Shown in pieces: positions 45,872-59,300 of a stretch of DNA of 64,000 nt. Every line of letters starts with the position of its first letter. The stretch's first letter is position 1. The notes beneath the pieces are model-generated. The model saw only the letters and a program-made list of their open reading frames with translations. It was not told the origin of the DNA and made no database searches. The position numbers and the translations under genes were made by a program. Origin of the DNA: Lotus japonicus (taxonomy: Eukaryota > Streptophyta > Magnoliopsida > Fabales > Fabaceae); assembly GCF_012489685.1 (NCBI RefSeq), contig NC_080043.1, positions 14,812,223-14,876,222 of the forward strand, in the 5' to 3' direction.

Positions 45872-48800
45872 TTATACAGGTGGAGGTGGCAAGTCTAGTA
45901 AAAGCCAGAAGCCAGCACACTCTTCAGATTCTATGTCTTGTTGGATAGCAAGGAAATGCAAACCTCCACAAGCTTTCTTAGCTGCTTCCCAAGCTTCAGC
46001 TTCACTAGTTGTAGTGGGAGTTTTCTTATAGGTTGCATACACATACCGAGTAGAAATTCCAACTGAAAGAATCAAGCTACCACGAGCAGTGTCTGCTTCA
46101 ACAGTACAAAGCTCGAAGCTATTCATAATAGCTGTGGCAGAAAATGGTGAGAAGTTTTTTATAAGGAGGATCTCGATAAGACACATAGTAATGAAAATAA
46201 CCAAAATCATATAATGCAAGTAAAGAAATCAAATATTTAGGATTTGCAGTGCATTAGGCCAACAAAGTCCAATCTCAGGCGCCTGATGCCTACTTCTTTG
46301 GTAGACACGTTGCCACATCAAAGTGAAGTTGACTACAAACCTTCGGAAGCTTAACACTTAGGCAATATGGAACTATGAACTTTTGAAATACTCCCATCTT
46401 TTTAATAGTTCATAGTGTTATGCTATCTATGAATATTAAGAGTATCCACCAAGATATAGTTAACAGGCAAGATGCACACGCCACTAAGAGGAAACGCTAA
46501 TTGATCTATTTGGTCTTATTTGTCCACAGATCTTATTGAGGACGCTAATCCAGCTTTTTTTGTCAACAGTTATATAGAGTTTTCAAAGTTTTAGTAAGCA
46601 AATTGACCAAATTATGGTATGAACTCTAATTACTGTGTATTGGAATCATAATTTTGCTTAGATAGCAAATTGTTTATTTGAATTTGTAAAATTAGATGTG
46701 CTCAAGTGCATATAAGTATTGATTACATCATTAGTATTTGAAGTTTTAATCCTTCATTGTATGACTCAAATTCTTAATGCTGTCAGGCAGCATATTTCAG
46801 TAGCTCTCAAATTGCTTGGCCCAAGATCAGACAGATAGTCACTGGCTTAGTAATTAATTGATTCCATGCATAAAAGCCATTTTTAAACCTAGGTAGTTTT
46901 TGAATGAAAAATAGTACAAGATGAATGTCTTTGAAACATGAAGAAAATATTGAAATCTCTGTTCTGTACCTGATAATACTGTAGCGCGAGAAGATCCAAC
47001 CGCCAGTCCTGGGATCATCGTCTTATCATCAATTTCAATACCCATCAAATCAAGATCTAGCCCAGAGCCAAAGATCGTATTAGTCTGTAACGACGTGAGC
47101 TCCTCTCGAACAGCTTCAAAATAGGTTATTGAAAGTTAGAAATACATTCAAGGAAACTACTTAAAGTATTCATGAATGGATTGAAATCCTCTGTCCCCAT
47201 TTGTGATCCCTTTACTACCCCCACCAATCAAATTTGTATGAGACACTATATACATGAAAGTTGCTGCCTCTGAACCTGAATAACAAGCGCCTGCTGTCTA
47301 TATACATGAAAAACAAGTCATGCGATTGGGAACAGGTGAAATGAAAGGTGATGCTTCTATACCTGAGAAGGGTAATTGGACAAATGCCCATCTTTCGCCA
47401 AAAAGATCCTCTGGAAGTTTCGTGGGAAAAGGATTATCTAATGCCAAAAGGGGCGTGAATCCTTTTTGAAATCCAGGATGCTTCTTATATACAGTCTCGT
47501 AGCGCTCCTCTAGCCATAGAAGTAACGACAAGCACTGAGAAAGGATCAGATGAACCGAATAAAATATATGATGGGGCACCTCTGCCAAGGATATCAGAAC
47601 TCAGTGAATCATTACAAAACAATATGCGACAAATACCATGTATTATCTATTTTTCTCATTTTAAGCATACAAGTAACATAGGCATTTCACCCCACAGATA
47701 ACATCACAAAGACCAGCTTGGGCTACTTTGAGCCACTTAAATGAATTTTTAATCACCAAAAAGGGGAGGGGAAGAAAAAATGCATCATGAAACATTTTTG
47801 AGACACTGCAGAGGGTCCTTGTGTTTTGAGCAGTTCTATAAATCGAGTCACAGCATCAATGGCAATCTCATGCACCCCAAAAGAATCTTAATTTTCAATC
47901 TTTTAGTTTTATGTAACAAGTGACTCTTGAATCACTTCAAAGATGCTTCATAATTCTTATCACTTCATTGTTAAATTGAAACATCCTGAAGCACTCAGGT
48001 AATTATAGAGCTAGCTATATATGCAAAATTAAAAGACCCTTACTCCGTTCAGCTTGATAATAACAACTTGAATTTCTTATCTAAAAAATAAAAACAACCT
48101 AGATGAGTAGGCTTTACATTTTTTCAAATGAAATATTAACATATATATTACATAAACCCAAACATCAAAAAACTATTTTCAACAAATTGGTGTAAGTATT
48201 GATCTTTTTTGTTCCCATCATGTTTGCTTCTTTACCAAAACATTTAGACAATAGCATACTTGGAGCTTATGTCCTAGAAGGAACAGTTGAATATGCCTCA
48301 AATTACGATGGAAAGTTAAACTCGGAAAATAAACCAAGATTTTGGAGGCACAAACTTAGCACCAAACTGTGTTTGAAATTGCACAGTGCATCATAAAGTG
48401 ACCACTACATCTTGATTGTGGCAGTCACCACAACTGCATTAAGTTGTAATTGAGGACCACATTGGCCAGCAACAACCACAATATAACCACAACTGCAATC
48501 GCAATTTAAAATCCTAGCACTACTTCCCTTGCCATTATTTTGGGATTCTGCAAATAAACATCTATTCCTATAAAATCCTATTCAAGTTATTGAACATAAT
48601 TACTAATCACTTCTTCCCTTTCATAAGTTGATTAGATTATATCAACTCCTATTCTTATCACCTTCACCAAATGGAAAAGTTAAAGCTTCTCGACTCGCGC
48701 TCTGTCAGTAAATTATCAAACCATTAACTAACTAATTTCTACCAGTAACCAAGCTTATGCCACAGTAAAAATTGGAAATGATACACACCCGTTTACTAGG

Positions 48801-49474
48801 AACAGGTTTTATGCCAAGCTCATTACATGCTCTTGTAATAATTGTCTGCATCTGTGACCTACAAGACAACAAAACACAAAAACAATCAAAACTTCCCTGT
48901 TCCAACATGAACACTGAGCAAAACAATGTTTTCAACTTTAACTCCCACACACACATAAGCAAACAAGTTACCTAAAGAAGCGAATTTTCTTAGGCAATGG
49001 GAGACCCAAGTCATCACAAACAGAAACAACAGCATCCTTGAGAGTAATGCTATTTATCACATTGTTTGGAAAATACTTGGTGAACTGCAGCGAGAGCGTG
49101 CTGTCACACACAACCAGCTCCCAAAGCTTCTTCCCTCTAGCATCAAGAATGGGTCTAGAGCAGAAATCAAGCTCCCAGTCTGATATAGCGTCAGGGTCAG
49201 TTTCAGGGTCGAGGAAGCTCATTTCCGCAGTTGGGTCATCGTCTTCTTCTTCATCACCGAGAGTTTCCTGCTCTTCTTCCTTCTGGGTCGACAGAGAGGT
49301 TTCTGACACTGAATTGGCTCGAAAATGGATCAGTTTTTGGTGGCTGTGGTTGATGGAGGAAGGGATGCATGGGATTCTGATGGGTTTTGATGAAGAGGTG
49401 AGTTTTGTGGAGGGGTTGGAACGGTTGAACGTTGGAGTTCTGATACGTGTTGGGTTGAAGCTCAGAGTAGCCAT
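45872..49474 (-). CDS. TAB2: TAB2 family protein, chloroplast (photosystem translation factor)
   Basis: TAB2/ATAB2 is an A/U-rich-RNA-binding plastid protein needed for translation and assembly of photosystem I and II subunits. Five minus-strand exons join in frame with GT..AG introns: 48972-49474, 48789-48858, 47363-47534, 46970-47113 and 45872-46131. They give 382 aa, matching the family. The first ~60 residues are Ser/Thr/Arg-rich, consistent with a transit peptide, then an acidic linker ([19 protein letters not shown]). Family signatures are [83 protein letters not shown] and the terminal [12 protein letters not shown]. All exons are intact. The start is the first Met, at the head of the transit-like segment. 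Confidence 0.95.
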
Positions 49475-50900
49475 GGCTGTAACTGGTGTTGTTCTTTGTG
49501 TAGTTGATCAGTGTTCTGAGGTAGTTATCCATTGCTAAGTTTACTTAAATATATTTGAGGTCCCTAACTTGTAAGAGAAATCGAATTGGGTCCTTGAATT
49601 TCAAATCCTTTGAATGTTGTTCCTGAATCAAATTAAGTTCTTCTGCCTAAGTGTCATCAATTTTAACCGGTCAACACTTACACATCATCTCTCTAATCCT
49701 ACATGTAATTTTTCATATCAGCTTTATTCCATCTAATTTTTTAATCACTTCGAACCGCTCCTTTCACATTCTTCCACTTCCTCTACCTCCATCTTCCTCT
49801 TCCACTATATCTCAAACTTAAAAGCCCAGAACTTCCCAGAAATTAAATACCAAAAATTCATTTATTCATTTCCTCTTCATCATTTTGTACATACTTTCTA
49901 CCCCTAAAATCCGGTACATTTAAACTGTTAGAGAAATAATATAAAATCATTTATGTGGCCCTTATCCAACAGTTTAAACTTGTGAGATAATTGGTTGCTT
50001 GACATGATATGGGTTGACGAGCGGGTCCGGCTCGTCAAAATGTGGGTTCGGTTGGGTTAACCTACTTTTAGCATTTAAGTTTGAACCCATATCTTGGCGG
50101 ATGGGCAAGCTGGCTGACTTAGAGAATATTGTGAAATATAAAAAAAATTGTGCAATAAGAAATTTTAAAAAAATCCTCCACTTTTTGTATGTTGACATAT
50201 GCAGAAATTAGAATCATCATAATGTTATACTTGTTCCTTATCTTAAAAGGTTATGAACTCAATAAAAAAGTCTCAGGAATAACGATATTAAACAAATATT
50301 TACCATGCGTTGTTATTAAAAACTGTAACTGTAACCTCAATAGCAACTATCAAGAGTAAGTGATAATGACATTCACCAAATCATTGCTAGATGTCACGTT
50401 TTCTTTGATATGCACTCACTTACTTTTATTAACATTACTAGATGTGTTATACAACTACTTCAACCAATAATAATGGGCCAACAATTATGAAAGTTTTAGA
50501 CAAAGCATAACCTATAAATAAGGGTTGATATATCAAAAATGGGATGGCGGGTTGACCCAACCCTCGCCATATAACCCACCAAAATACGGGTTGGGTTGGC
50601 ATGGCCCGCGTTTACTTTTGGGTACAAAATCTCAACCTAACAAACCAAAAAAGGTGAGCCAAACGGGCTGACCCAATAGGTCAAACCAATTTGCCACTCC
50701 TAACTCCAGGATTTAAATCCCATAGTGGTTAAATGCGAGTTCTCTTCCGAATTTTAAGAACCCAAAAAGCTAACGAAACACATATACATATCCATCATCA
50801 ATAAAAATCCATCATCAATAATATACCATACACATATACATATCCATCATCAATAAAAATCCAAAGATCCAAACACATAGACATATCTATCATCATAAAA
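49475..50900. other. TAB2 upstream region and decayed repeats
   Basis: No gene is seen. The first few hundred bases are the TAB2 promoter, without a clear TATA box. About 50005-50100 and 50530-50690 are GC-rich gcgggt/cccaacc wording similar to 7.5-8.0 kb, probably parts of one decayed transposon. Positions 50770-50900 contain short direct repeats of catatacatatccatcatc. Confidence 0.45.
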
Positions 50901-50959
50901 AAAATCCTACACATCACATAGATGTCAATACAAAGAAATCAACCAAAGGGTACATGTAA

Positions 50960-52330
50960 ATGTGGATGTGTTTCCTATATTCCTCATTTGATGGACAAAG
51001 CTCGACGTGGTCTTCTGCCTGGTGAACTCCAATGCTTGCTATATACTGGCTTGTCTAGGTCCTCCAATGGGAGGCGCATCAGGTATTTCCAATACCTATC
51101 GCAGTCCCTCCTGTAGACGCCGCAGGGCTTCCGAAAAGATTGTGATTTGGATGTCAGGGAATAATGAGAGTAAAAGCATAACAATTATTTGTACATAAAA
51201 ATATTGAACTCGCCACACCACCAATACTCAAACGTATAGACTCAGTTACGGTGCACGAATGTGATACTTGAAGATAACAAGTCATGTACTTGGGTGTTGT
51301 CTCGAGCTGTAGGAAAAGTAACCTGAACCCTGGGTGACTTGTGTGCTGAAAGGGTCGTACATGACATATGTCTCCTCTATATTGGGTGGTATGCCTAGGG
51401 GGAAGGGGACTATCAGGACGTACATGTACCATAAAGTATGAAAGCAAGACTTCAATGATGCAGATAACACTGTGCAGCATGATCCCAATGTATGTCTAAA
51501 AGTAAGAAAACATTAAATGAGAAATATGTAAAAACAATGCAGAATCAAACTTGTAAGTGCACTCTCATAACAGTGGCGGAGCCATGAGAACCTATGATGC
51601 AACCCCTTGTTAAAATTTATCTCATCCAACACCTCGTCTCACTGTCCACCAAGTTATCTGATACAAACAACTTGCTCTCGGCTGATCACCAACAACGTAA
51701 AGATCCTCCCGACAATCGGGATGTGTAGAGAGCATGACACATCATCCAAAGTTGCGGTCATCTCCCCAAAGGGCATGCAAATGGAGGAAGTCTCCTTGTT
51801 TCACCTCTCCACAAAAGTTGTGATAAGGCCCTTGTCTATCATTGTGTAAGAGCAAAACATGAGTGGATACAATGTAGATGTCTCTACTCTCTCAAACACC
51901 CTTAGGTAGCCCTCACAACTCAACTTCCCCAAATTTTTTCTACACGTAGCGACTATTAGATCTCCTCCATGAGAGTAACCCTAAAATTATGTTTAAACAT
52001 CCAGATTAAACAAACTCGTAACAGTCATGAAAATATGTTCAAATGAAACAACCAATGCATACCGAGTGGATTTGTAGTAAGACATGCCACACAAATGGTG
52101 CCACATGATCTAGGTGGCTAATGAGCAATTAAAGATCACCATACCGTTTAGGAAAGGGTGGGTCCCACTAAATAACAAGTGCACCGTCATCATCTTGCTT
52201 AGGTGGTGACACAGGGTCCTACTAAGGTGGTACCATAGAGTGATACTCCCTATGACCAACACCATGAACTTTTTTCTCCACAATGGCCTCATCCTCCTCT
52301 GGTGGTCGACCTAAGGGCTGAGCAGCCTCC
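50960..52330 (-). pseudogene. Plant mobile domain (MAIN/MAIL1-like) pseudogene
   Basis: Around 51720-51850 the minus strand reads TTFVER, a stop, NKETSS, then CMPFGEMTATLDDVSC and LHIPIVGRI. These are the best-conserved blocks of the plant mobile domain found in MAIN, MAIL1 and PP7-long-form proteins and in many transposons. The stop (51801-51803) sits where the domain has Trp. Farther upstream (about 52110-52190), LLISHLDHVAPFVW resembles the preceding block, between further stops. Downstream (51154-51480) a 108-codon frame may be its eroded C-terminal part. It could be a dead host gene or transposon cargo. Confidence 0.7.
51571..51592. repeat. Isolated hAT-type terminus
   Basis: cagtggcggagccatgagaa matches the left end of the MITE at 52384. 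No partner was found nearby, so it may mark an eroded insertion that broke the PMD relic. Confidence 0.4.
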
Positions 52331-52383
52331 CATCAACATTACTGGTGCGACCCCGTCATCTGGACTAGAACTTGTACTCAAAT

Positions 52384-52960
52384 CAGTGGCGGAGCCACGC
52401 TGAGACAGGGGAGGGCTGCAGCCCCCCCAAAGGTCACGCATTTCTTGTTATATATATGCAACAATGTATATATTTCCTATTTGAGTTTGTTGTCCTAGTG
52501 GTTGGTACTTGTGCTTTTTCACTGTGAGGTACCGTGTTCAAATGCTCTTCAAGTCATTCCATTTTGACAAACTTAATTTTTCTATTATTTCACTTATTAT
52601 TACTTAATAACTTTTAATTTATACAATTAATTATTATAATTTTATTGCAAGAGGAAAGCTAATAGTCTTTTTTTGTTAAAAAAAACTAATAGCTAATAGT
52701 CTTAGAGCATAACATTAATATATAAATATCTCTAAAAAACTAATAACTAAAAGAATTATATTTTTTCAAGAGAAACATTTGAAAAAAAATGAATCAAACT
52801 TCAACATTATTAATATAACTTATAATAACTCTTTAATGAGTATATAATTTAATCATTATTTTTTTGTGTATATATGAGTCCATTCCAAATAAAAAACTTT
52901 AATTTATATTTAATACTTCATTTTGGCCCCCTTATATTATTTTTTCTAGTTCCGCCACTG
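52384..52960. mobile_element. Non-autonomous hAT element
   Basis: The left end cagtggcggagccacgc pairs with the complement of the right end (cagtggcggaactagaa). Flanks are tactcaaat (52375-52383) and tactcaat (52961-52968), an 8-bp duplication with one extra base. The 577-bp interior is AT-rich and non-coding. It includes a tRNA-like segment (tagtggttggtacttg ... gtgttcaaatgc, 52496-52545) resembling a polymerase III A/B box pair. Confidence 0.85.
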
Positions 52961-52969
52961 TACTCAATG

Positions 52970-53918
52970 ACCCACGTGTCCTAGCCATCTATGAGAAACA
53001 AACGTAAACAAACAATACACATTTAGTCTAACAAACTTTCTTAAAAAATCAATGAAGACAAAGTCTGGGTTTTAAAACCTAAAACAATTCAAGTTCCAAT
53101 ATGCTCCGGCATTTACAATTCATAACAAACAATCCATGTTTCCAACACGTTCTGAGTTATAAAAAGTGGAATGAACAATGCAAGGTCCAATTCGATTCGA
53201 GTTTCAAAACCCAGAACAGTCTAAGTTCCAATACCTTTCAGGAATTAAAACTCAAAACACAAATTTCGGTTTTTAAATCCTGGGAAATAAACCAATAAAA
53301 ATTACATAGTATTCCGGGTTCTAAATTATAGAACACAATTAAAGCATTCTGGTTTCTAAATCCTAGTGAAAAAACCAACAAGAACTACAAAGTATTCCAA
53401 GCTCTAAATTCCAGAACATTATACAAAGTATTTCAGATTATAAGTCCTAGAACAATAAACCACACCAACTACTGAGATTTAGATCTTGGAACATCCTAAA
53501 CATAAGAGCATGCAACTTATTTTAGTGTTTACAACGCGAAAAGCAAATAAAATTACGGGTATATATTAAAATATGGACGATGAAGCTCCACTTCAATGGC
53601 AGAAGCTCTTCATCGATAAGACGGTAAAAAAGGAAACGGAAAATGACAAACAAAATAAAATTGAAGGAGAAGATGGAGATGAAGCTTACCTCAACAAGAA
53701 AAAAATATAGCATGATGAAGTTCCAAGGAAGAAGATGATGAGCTTTGACGACAAGTAGAGGGACTTGGAGATCAAGAGTGAGAGGGAACGGGAATGGGAA
53801 AGGTAAATGGGTGGGGTTTAAAATGAAGGATGTGTATTTTGGAGTTTTGAATATTTGGATAGGGTAAGAATTTGATTGGGTAAAGTGTTAAATTTAAGTC
53901 CCAAATTAGATGAAAATA
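52970..53918. other. Intergenic DNA
   Basis: No gene is visible. Positions 53070-53470 repeat the wording 'ttccggtttttaaatcctagaac' loosely several times, a decayed tandem-like array. Confidence 0.4.
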
Positions 53919-53919
53919 A

Positions 53920-54526
53920 GGGAATTGTTCAGCTATTCAGACTCCCCTTAAATGTGTAAAAATACTAAAATGCTCTTAATGAAAAAAAATATAAAAAATT
54001 CTCACTCACATTCTCTCTCCTTTCTCCTTACCTCTTTCTTTCACCACCACCACCACCATCACCACAACAACAACCTCCATATTCTCTTCTCTATCTCCTC
54101 TTTCCTCTTTCCTCCACCACCACCACCGTCACCACCACCTCTGTCACCACCACCGTCACCACCATCACCACAACAACCACCTTCATCTTCTCCTCTCTCT
54201 CTCTCTTTCTCTCTCTTTCTTCTTTTCTACTGTTAAAGTGTCGTTTTTAGAATTGCTGTTTTTTTTTTTCTGCAACCTAACACACTTTCAAAGTGAGACA
54301 GCACCTGTCTCACTTTCAAAGTAAGATTTTGAAAGTGATACAACACTTTCACCTGTCTCACTTTCAAAGTGAGATACCTGTCTCACTTTCAAAGTAAGAC
54401 AACTGTCGCACTTTCAAAGTGAGAGAGAGGTCGCACTTTCAAAGTGCGTTCGACAAGGGTATTTTTAGATTTCTGAAAAAGTTTTGGGTCTGAATAGTTG
54501 TGGGGGGGGTCTGAATAACAATTCCC
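53920..54526. repeat. MITE-like element with GGGAATTGTT ends
   Basis: The left end gggaattgttcagctattca is mirrored by the right end (ctgaataacaattccc). Flanks gaaaataa / aaaaataa are a near 8-bp match. The interior holds a CCA/ACC-rich microsatellite (54036-54180), a CT run and a palindrome array. No coding function is supported. Confidence 0.6.
54283..54448. repeat. Array of the palindrome CACTTTCAAAGTG
   Basis: About six full copies and several partial ones of cactttcaaagtg, spaced by cctgt/gagac-like linkers, occur in 166 bp. Confidence 0.9.
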
Positions 54527-54529
54527 TAA

Positions 54530-55161
54530 AAATAAATGGTGGATAAAAGTCAAAAAAAAGGGATGGTGGATATAGTGAGGATGGTGGCTTTAGTTACTCT
54601 TGGCTATCTAACAGTACCCTTCCATTGTAGCCAGTTGTATGAGACTTATGCTCTTAAAAACTGAAATGTTTAACCAACACCTCATTTTACCTATATCTAG
54701 TAAGAAATATGAAGAAAAAAAAAACAAGGAGTTTTATTAGTATGTGATAAAAAAAAGAAAAAAAAAGTGAAAATGAGATAAAAGATAAAGTTGCATATGA
54801 AGGAACCACTATCCTAAAAATAATCGTTTAGAGAGAGAGAGAGAGTTTTTAAAGGTGCTTCAAGGCTGCTATAGATTCCCATCGGTGTACCTCTGTTTCG
54901 TTATTATTTCCTTCTTTTGTTTCACTTTTATTCCTTCGGGATTGAAGTATCACTTGTACTTCAATTCTTTTCAATGAATTTGTTCTGCTGATAATAAAAA
55001 AAAGGTGACCCCTAATGTGGACCACTTTTAAAGTGGTCTAATTTTAGACCACTTTTTTTAACCTGCTATAACAGGTCAACACATCTTTTTTTAAAGAAAT
55101 TTAATATATGATAAATTTGTAATGATATTTTTTCTTAAAAAAAAATAATGTGTTGACCTGC
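54530..55161. other. Intergenic DNA before the Gypsy element
   Basis: No gene is seen. About 55015-55160 contains inverted wording (gtggtctaattttagaccac, and tgttgacctg with caggtcaaca), probably an older MITE into which the Gypsy element inserted. Confidence 0.45.
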
Positions 55162-55920
55162 TGTTTACAGTGGTTTTTGGTAAACAAATATCCTCTTAGT
55201 TCGACTAAAGGAAGTTTAGATTCAGGGTCCTTTTGAGAAAACGTTTTGCCAAAGTGTTGTGTGTGAGTTGATATTTTTCGACAACAATGAGCAATTTGAA
55301 AGAGACTGAATTTCATTAAACACGGATCAATTACATGAAGATCAAACAGTAACAAAGCGAAATGAAAACGACAGGAAACGTAGATTTCGACAGGAAACTA
55401 CACAACAGGACTGATAATTGACAAGTTTAAATGCAAGAAAACTAAACAACTGGTTCTGCAACGTACTCCTCCATCATCACGTCTTGCTCCTTGAGTCTCA
55501 TTGATGCGGACATTAGAGCTTTTTGGTGAATTTTTTAGAGTTGAGTTGGGAACCTCTTTTTTGACTTGAATTCTCCTATTTATAGAGCATGTCCTTGGCG
55601 GTTTTCTTCTTCTTCGTGGATGGGTTAGTGGATCTAATTCCCTCTTCCCACGATCTGGAGTTGGTTCTAGAAGTTCCCTGTGCAGTGGTGGAGATCGTGT
55701 GCCTCAACTGCTTCAACCTCTTCTTGGCCACGTATTCAACCAACGTGGTGAGACTTCGACTAGGTCAATGCTGCACATGTTCAATGTGCCCGTGTTTGTA
55801 GCAATGGTTCCCTTTGTCGAATTCGACTGCTTTTCTGACTTAGCATATTTTCTCCTGTCCTTTCTTTAGTCCAAGTTCGACTGCCTTGTGTGCTTTGGGC
55901 CGAATGTCCTTGGGCCAACA
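55162..55920 (-). repeat. 3' LTR of the Gypsy element
   Basis: The 759-bp sequence on the minus strand begins TGTTGGCCC and ends CACTGTAAACA. Its boundary is fixed by the adjacent polypurine tract at 55921-55935. It contains tctataaatagg (about 55575-55587) and shares its R/U5-like half with the solo LTR at 43669-44489. Confidence 0.88.
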
Positions 55921-56252
55921 GATGCCCCCCAAAAATGTTGATTCTCGACTACCAGGTCTTGGAGGGATCAAGCATTTTTGAGTGCGAATTTCGAACGGAA
56001 CTAATGGTCATTTGCGACTTTTGCCTTTCTGACTTCAAGTCCCATCAGAGATCCCATCGTTTGACTTTTGCCCCAATCAGAAGCCTTGGCGTCTGACTTC
56101 GTCTGTCATCTGCCGTCTCTATTCTAGGGCAATCATGACCCTTTTTTAGCCTTTGTGTTAGGGTTTGCGGTTATATAATAAAATAACCGTTGGATTTCAA
56201 AATTTTTATACACCCTCCTGTAATGCAGCTTCACGTCCGACTCTTCATTTGC

Positions 56253-56261
56253 CTATAAATA
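56253..56261 (+). promoter_or_regulatory. TATA box of the opposite-strand PMD gene
   Basis: CTATAAATA lies 126-134 bp before the ATG at 56387, on the strand opposite to pol. Confidence 0.65.
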
Positions 56262-56386
56262 CGCCATTGTTGGCCCTTTGCAAGCTTTACCGCTTTTCAA
56301 ACACTTAAGCTTTGCCTGATTTTACTTGTGATTGTCTTCAATCATCCGGTTTTCTGCTTCTCTGGTGCATTTTTCTGAATATCTCC

Positions 56387-59300
56387 ATGGCTTCCAGTTC
56401 TGACAACGTCATTCCCTTGGCCGCTGCGTGTGAGATGAACGAGGCCAAACACACTCCCATTCCAGACCCGCTGTATGAAGTGGAGAAAAGGGCTATCTGG
56501 AAATCTCAGGTATTCATCCCTATTTCTGTTAATGGCAATCTACGTGCCATCTTAGGTCCCCTGAAGAAGGCGAAGAAGGGCAAGCCTAATAGCCTTCCTG
56601 AGGGTTACGAGCAGTTTCACCCCAGTGTTCGTGGGGATGAACTTGTTCTTGCATTTCGACCCTCTTACCGCTTGCCCTTCCTGAAAGATCCCAAGAGGAC
56701 TTTTAGGTCTGCACCGCCTAATCCAACTGCTGGTGAGGGAGCCTATTTGAAGTGGCTTGACAGGGTGGAGGCCAGTAAGTCTGGGCACTGGAAAGTCACT
56801 GGGATTTTCGACCTCATTCAGCTGTCGAGGTCGCCGATTTCTTATAATCCTGCTATGCTTTTAAGCTCTCCTTTCTTTTGGGAGCGGTCTACCAATAGCT
56901 TCCATGTCCCCTTTGGAATGCTTTCTCCCACTCTCCTTGATGTTGCTGCCATTACTGGCCTTTGGGTGGTGGGTGATGACTACCATTCTTCTGCTGCCCC
57001 CACCAATCCCATTGCCATTCCGACGGACAACGTAGCTTTCAGCAAATTTATTAAAGATCACTATGTCGAGAATGGAGAAGTTTCCGACGCTGAGCATGTC
57101 GCGTTTCTTCTGTACTGGCTTTCTGCCTATGTGTTCTGCACCAAATCCTTGAGGATTCCGGCTAAACTTCTTCCTTTGGCCAATCTGTTACATGAGGGTC
57201 GAATTATCGCTATGGCCAGGCTTGTGCTTGGCAATCTTTATCAGATGATCAATGAAGCGATAGCCGACATTCGAGATCCTAAGGTTGCGTCCTTGAATGC
57301 AGCCGGTCCTTTCTGGCTTCTTCAGCTTTGGATGAACTCGGTTTTCGAATCATTTCTCCCGGCCAAAAACCCTCCCCCCGTGGTGTCCAACACAAGGATT
57401 GATGCTTTCAGGCTTGAAGCCCTAACTCCTCTTTATGATGCTTCTACTTTTGAAGCTGATTTCAAGAAGTATTTCACTATGTTTTTCGAGCTGAAGCGTT
57501 TTTGCTCGAGTTTTGCGCCGTATCACAAACCTTCTTACGGCCCCCTGTGGCTGAAGAATTCTTATCCCAACCTTCCTGGCTCAGAGAACCTCTCTCAGCA
57601 TCACATTGAGCTTTGGCAAACTATCTTATCTCCCAGGGTGTTGACTATTAATTTTGCCAGCAATGATTTCACTCTGTGTGGCTATAATCCTCAGCTTGTG
57701 TCTCGACAATTTGGGCTGAGTCAGGATTTGCCCAATACTTTGTTCGACAAATCCCTTGTCCTCTATCCTGGTACCATCACCAAACGTAGTGCTTTCGACA
57801 CTACTATTGGCTACTACAACAACGAGGAGCTGCTTGGCCTTAGTCCTTTCAATTTTGCTCCCTCTTTTTACGTCACCCAGTCGTTTAAGGCTTGGTGGTC
57901 TGCTTATTGGCATGACATTTCGACACCGATTGAAGATTGCTTCCAGCACATAATGAGTATTTTTCTTTTGCAGAAGCAGGCCTCAAAGAAGACCAAAGGT
58001 ATGCATATATCTGAGATCAACGCTTTCCAACAATTCTTCGGTGTCGTATACTTTCCGGGTCCTCGTCTTCAGGAAAATGTTGCCAAAGCAGCTCAAGTTC
58101 TGAGGCAAATGTGGGAAGCTAAAGCCAAGAGAACTCGATTGAGCATCCCCTCTGATGAGGATGATCTTTCTTTCATTATTCGAAAAACAGGCTTTAGGTT
58201 CCCATTACTGCCTACTTGTAAGTATGCTTTGGCCTTTCCAGTGGTGCTTCCTAAATGGGTTGACCACGTAAGTATCAAAAACTTTTACCATAGCGCATTG
58301 CCCCCTCGGAAGCGGGTGACCTGGACCAAGCATTACTTATGGAATTTCCCTCTCCATGTGCCGGTCGAAATCTTCAACCACATATCGATAAGAACGCTTA
58401 TTGGTCAAGGTAATCATTTCGACCTGGCATCTTTGTGATACTTATGGCTTAATTTTCCTTTGTTTTTCTTTTGTAGCTGAGCCAATTCCGCGACCGACCC
58501 TTCAAGCTTCTCCCCGGGTGACTTCTGCTACTATCGAAGTTGAGGATGATGATGATGATGTTACTCTGGCTGATAAGCTCAAGATGCCTAAGGTAATACT
58601 GAAACTGTGAAGCTTTGATCTTTATTCGATATACACCTTTGTGATCTTTTGCCTTTTGCTTCAGAGTCGAAAACGAGGGGCCACACCTACCACTTCTGCA
58701 AGCCAGAAAAGGGCTAAAGGTGCTGGTGAACTTACTGTGGGAAATCCTTCCCCGGCTAAGTCAGCCAGCCAACGTGAGGAAATGCAGCAAGGTGGTGATC
58801 AGGGTGTTGATCAGCAAGCTTCCAGCCCTCTTCTTCAAGACACTACACCTATTCCTGTCGAGATGGCTTTGGCCAAGAAGACCTCCAAGAAGAGGTCTAG
58901 TCGTAAGTCTGGAAGCTCCTCTTCTCGCCACTCCAAAAGTTCAACCAGTTCCAGTCCTCTCAAAGAGTCCGACCCTAAGGTAATCATTATGATTCACATT
59001 TTGTCTTAATTTGCTTTCTTTTCTTCCCTCTCAATCATTTTCACTTTTATTCTTCAGAGGGTTGGCATGTCTAAGATGGCTGTGCCTCGAGCCACATGGT
59101 TTTCTTCTAAACCCCCACCAGTTGTCTCGTCTAGCTCTTTGAGCAGTTTAGAATCCTCGAGCTCGAGTTTGGACTCTAATGAGTCAGACCCTGTGTGGGA
59201 CAAGTTGACATTTTACTTTAACTCGAAACCAATCGCTTGGCAACATCCTGGTTGTGAACCCTTTTATACTGAAGAATGTCGAGATAACCTTTCTAATTTT

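Noticed and set aside
53952..54236. 94-codon frame rich in His and Pro
   Set aside because: Translation of a CCA/ACC and CT microsatellite inside a MITE-like element; low complexity only.
56552..57949. Minus-strand frames opposite the PMD exon
   Set aside because: Shadows of the 708-codon plus-strand frame; no splice or domain support.
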